This document shows positions 6,525 to 7,514 of a stretch of 7,514 nt of DNA, piece after piece; the first letter of the stretch is position 1; each line of letters opens with the position of its first letter. Location of the stretch: the NCBI GenBank assembly GCA_011322715.1, contig DRLX01000441.1:1-7514 (forward strand). The letters are read 5' to 3'. The notes under the pieces are model-generated. The model worked only from the letters and a program-made list of their open reading frames with translations, was not told where the DNA came from and did not search any database. Both the position numbers and the translations under genes were made by a program. Origin of the DNA: Desulfobulbaceae bacterium (GTDB lineage: Bacteria > Desulfobacterota > Desulfobulbia > Desulfobulbales > Desulfobulbaceae).

Positions 6525-7211
6525 TCAGCCCTTTATTATGAAATCACCGGTCAGTTGCATTTGGTCATTAAAATCAAAAACATGAGGCGTGCCGGTAGCG
6601 ATTTCATATCCTGGAATCTGTTTGGGCGACATTTGCTTGATGTGCATAACAATAGAGCGGAGTGAATTTCCGTGTGCCGACACCAGGATCTGTTTATTTT
6701 CGCGTAGAGGCTGGAGAATATGACTGTTGAAATAGGGAAGAGTCCGGGCGGCCGTCATTTCCAGGCTCTCTCCTCCCGGCGGAGGAACATCATAGCTGCG
6801 TCGCCACAGGCGGACCTGTTCGACACCAAATCTTTCTCTGGCCCTGTCCTTGTTCATCCCCTGCAGATCACCATAATAACGCTCGTTGAGTTGCTCGGAG
6901 ATATGAATTTTTAACTGGTTCAGGTCGGCCTCATCTGCGGTGTAATGCTCATACCGGGATGAATCTTTTTCATGAACACAGAGATATTTTCCGGCGTGCT
7001 GGTTGTGTTGAAGAATCTCATACAGGGTATCCTGTGCCCGGATCAATGCCGAGGTAAAGGCGACATCAAAGCATTCATCGGCTAAGAGTTTTCCGGCTTC
7101 ACGGGCCTGTGCAATGCCCTTCTCTGAGAGAGAGACATCTACCCAGCCGGTAAAACGATTTTGTTGATTCCAGATGGACTCACCATGTCGAACCAGAATG
7201 AGGCGTCCCAT
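6525..7211 (-). CDS. gpmA: 2,3-bisphosphoglycerate-dependent phosphoglycerate mutase
   Basis: This cytoplasmic enzyme interconverts 3- and 2-phosphoglycerate in glycolysis and gluconeogenesis. The 228 residues show LVRHGES with the phosphorylated His9, NRFTGWVDVSLSEKG (18-32), an arginine at 58 matching E. coli Arg62, LNERYYGDLQG with the catalytic Glu110, WRRSYDVPPPGGESL (136-150) and SAHGNSLR with the second histidine His180. It is shorter than E. coli GpmA (250) and differs in two ways. There are about 25 extra residues before LNER (about 78-105), and the loop of about 25 residues after the RR motif is replaced by a short PPPGGES. The long C-terminal tail is also missing. This pattern is a known subtype, so the assignment stands. 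The ATG at 7211 has GAGAGGA nine bases upstream. An earlier ATG at 7229 overlaps that very site and is unlikely. It is 61 bases after the HdeD-like gene. Confidence 0.94.
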   Translation of the reverse strand: MGRLILVRHGESIWNQQNRFTGWVDVSLSEKGIAQAREAGKLLADECFDVAFTSALIRAQDTLYEILQHNQHAGKYLCVHEKDSSRYEHYTADEADLNQLKIHISEQLNERYYGDLQGMNKDRARERFGVEQVRLWRRSYDVPPPGGESLEMTAARTLPYFNSHILQPLRENKQILVSAHGNSLRSIVMHIKQMSPKQIPGYEIATGTPHVFDFNDQMQLTGDFIIKG

Positions 7212-7220
7212 AGTCCAATT

Positions 7221-7227
7221 TCCTCTC
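7221..7227 (-). promoter_or_regulatory. Ribosome binding site deciding the gpmA start
   Basis: GAGAGGA on the minus strand, nine bases before the ATG at 7211. The alternative ATG at 7229-7227 shares its last base with this site and adds six residues (MRGNWT) not expected before the conserved LILVRHGES start. Confidence 0.75.
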
Positions 7228-7234
7228 ATAGATT

Positions 7235-7262
7235 ATGGCAGGAACTACGTCAATACCTGCAT
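7235..7262. other. Imperfect stem-loop between the HdeD-like gene and gpmA
   Basis: ATGGCAGG at 7235-7242 faces CCTGCAT at 7256-7262, seven pairs with one bulged G around a 13-base loop. It begins 11 bases past the HdeD-like stop on the minus strand. No run of T follows, so it is at most a weak terminator or a processing site, and gpmA may be cotranscribed with the gene before it. Confidence 0.3.
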
Positions 7263-7272
7263 TTTTAACGGC

Positions 7273-7514
7273 TTATAGTTGTTCAACTTTTTTTAACTTC
7301 CAGCCGATGGTAACAAGAACAAGCCCATCAAAAAACAGGCTGATGCCGATATAAATTCCGATCAGCCACATGGATGATATTGGTCCGCTGATTAAAAATA
7401 AAAACCCCAGAATGAGTGAAATGATTCCATTGAAGGTCATCCAGCCCCAGCCCTTTGCCGGGTGAATTGCCTTGGCCAGAGAAAAACTGCCGAAGGCATC
7501 CATCATCAAATAAA
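7273..7514 (-). CDS. HdeD-like membrane protein (DUF308), 5' part outside the window
   Basis: This is the C-terminal part of a small inner-membrane protein. The readable frame stays open to the window edge. A TTG at 7509 and ATG codons at 7506 and 7503 exist but have no visible ribosome site. About 78 residues can be read, with two membrane helices (about 20-42, GWGWMTFNGIISLILGFLFL, and 46-70, SSMWLIGIYIGISLFFDGLV) followed by a short charged end KLKKVEQL. The repeated pattern of a helix with G-I-x-x-L-I-L-G, a P-containing turn, then a W-x-x-G-I-Y helix is that of the DUF308/HdeD family. Full-length members have about six helices and 180-190 residues, so two thirds probably lie upstream. 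E. coli HdeD is linked to acid resistance. The role here is inferred from family and neighbours only. Confidence 0.75.
   Translation of the reverse strand, partial: YLMMDAFGSFSLAKAIHPAKGWGWMTFNGIISLILGFLFLISGPISSMWLIGIYIGISLFFDGLVLVTIGWKLKKVEQL

Noticed and set aside
7225..7253. A promoter-like TTGACG and TATGAG with a 17-base spacer on the minus strand before gpmA.
   Set aside because: Transcription would begin inside or after the gpmA ribosome site, which would remove it from the mRNA. The -35 element also lies in the loop of a stem-loop.

Overview
All seven genes that can be supported lie on the minus strand, so the window is read from right to left. The organism is a bacterium of moderate GC content with good Shine-Dalgarno sites. 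It is most likely a Gram-negative proteobacterium or a desulfobacterial relative. This rests on the YqjD/YqjE-type gene pair, the HdeD-like gene, the bacterial glycolytic enzymes and a REP-type palindromic repeat of the GTAGGAGCGG...CCGCGAA kind. A genus cannot be named from the sequence alone.

In transcription order: (1) 7514-7273 is the 3' part of an HdeD/DUF308-like small membrane protein, cut by the window edge. (2) 7211-6525 is gpmA, a 2,3-bisphosphoglycerate-dependent phosphoglycerate mutase. (3) 6451-3923 is glgP, an alpha-glucan phosphorylase of the DUF3417-containing type. (4) 3867-1378 is a P3A-type plasma-membrane H+-ATPase. (5) 1181-216 is a tightly overlapping three-gene unit: a DUF883/YqjD-like membrane anchor protein, a DUF1469/YqjE-like two-helix membrane protein and a 104-residue protein I do not recognise. 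Bases 1-215 carry no gene. They hold an inverted pair of REP-like palindromes and a further GC-rich hairpin.

The gaps of the first four genes are short (61, 73 and 55 bases from stop to chosen start), which allows cotranscription. A 196-base gap with an imperfect stem-loop and several inverted repeats separates the ATPase from the YqjD-like unit, which is probably a separate transcript. For gpmA, glgP and the ATPase, the Shine-Dalgarno sequence favours a start 6, 17 and 8 codons downstream of the longest open frame.

Taken together, the genes suggest carbohydrate reserve use (glycogen phosphorolysis, lower glycolysis) feeding an ATP-driven proton pump. They are flanked by small membrane proteins whose E. 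coli relatives are linked to acid stress (HdeD) and stationary phase (YqjD). That joint role is an inference. No transposase, tRNA, rRNA, CRISPR array, regulator gene or phage gene was found. The most unusual features are the REP pair with a compensatory base-pair change, an A9 run at the overlap of the last two genes where loss of one A would fuse them, and the unrecognised 104-residue protein.
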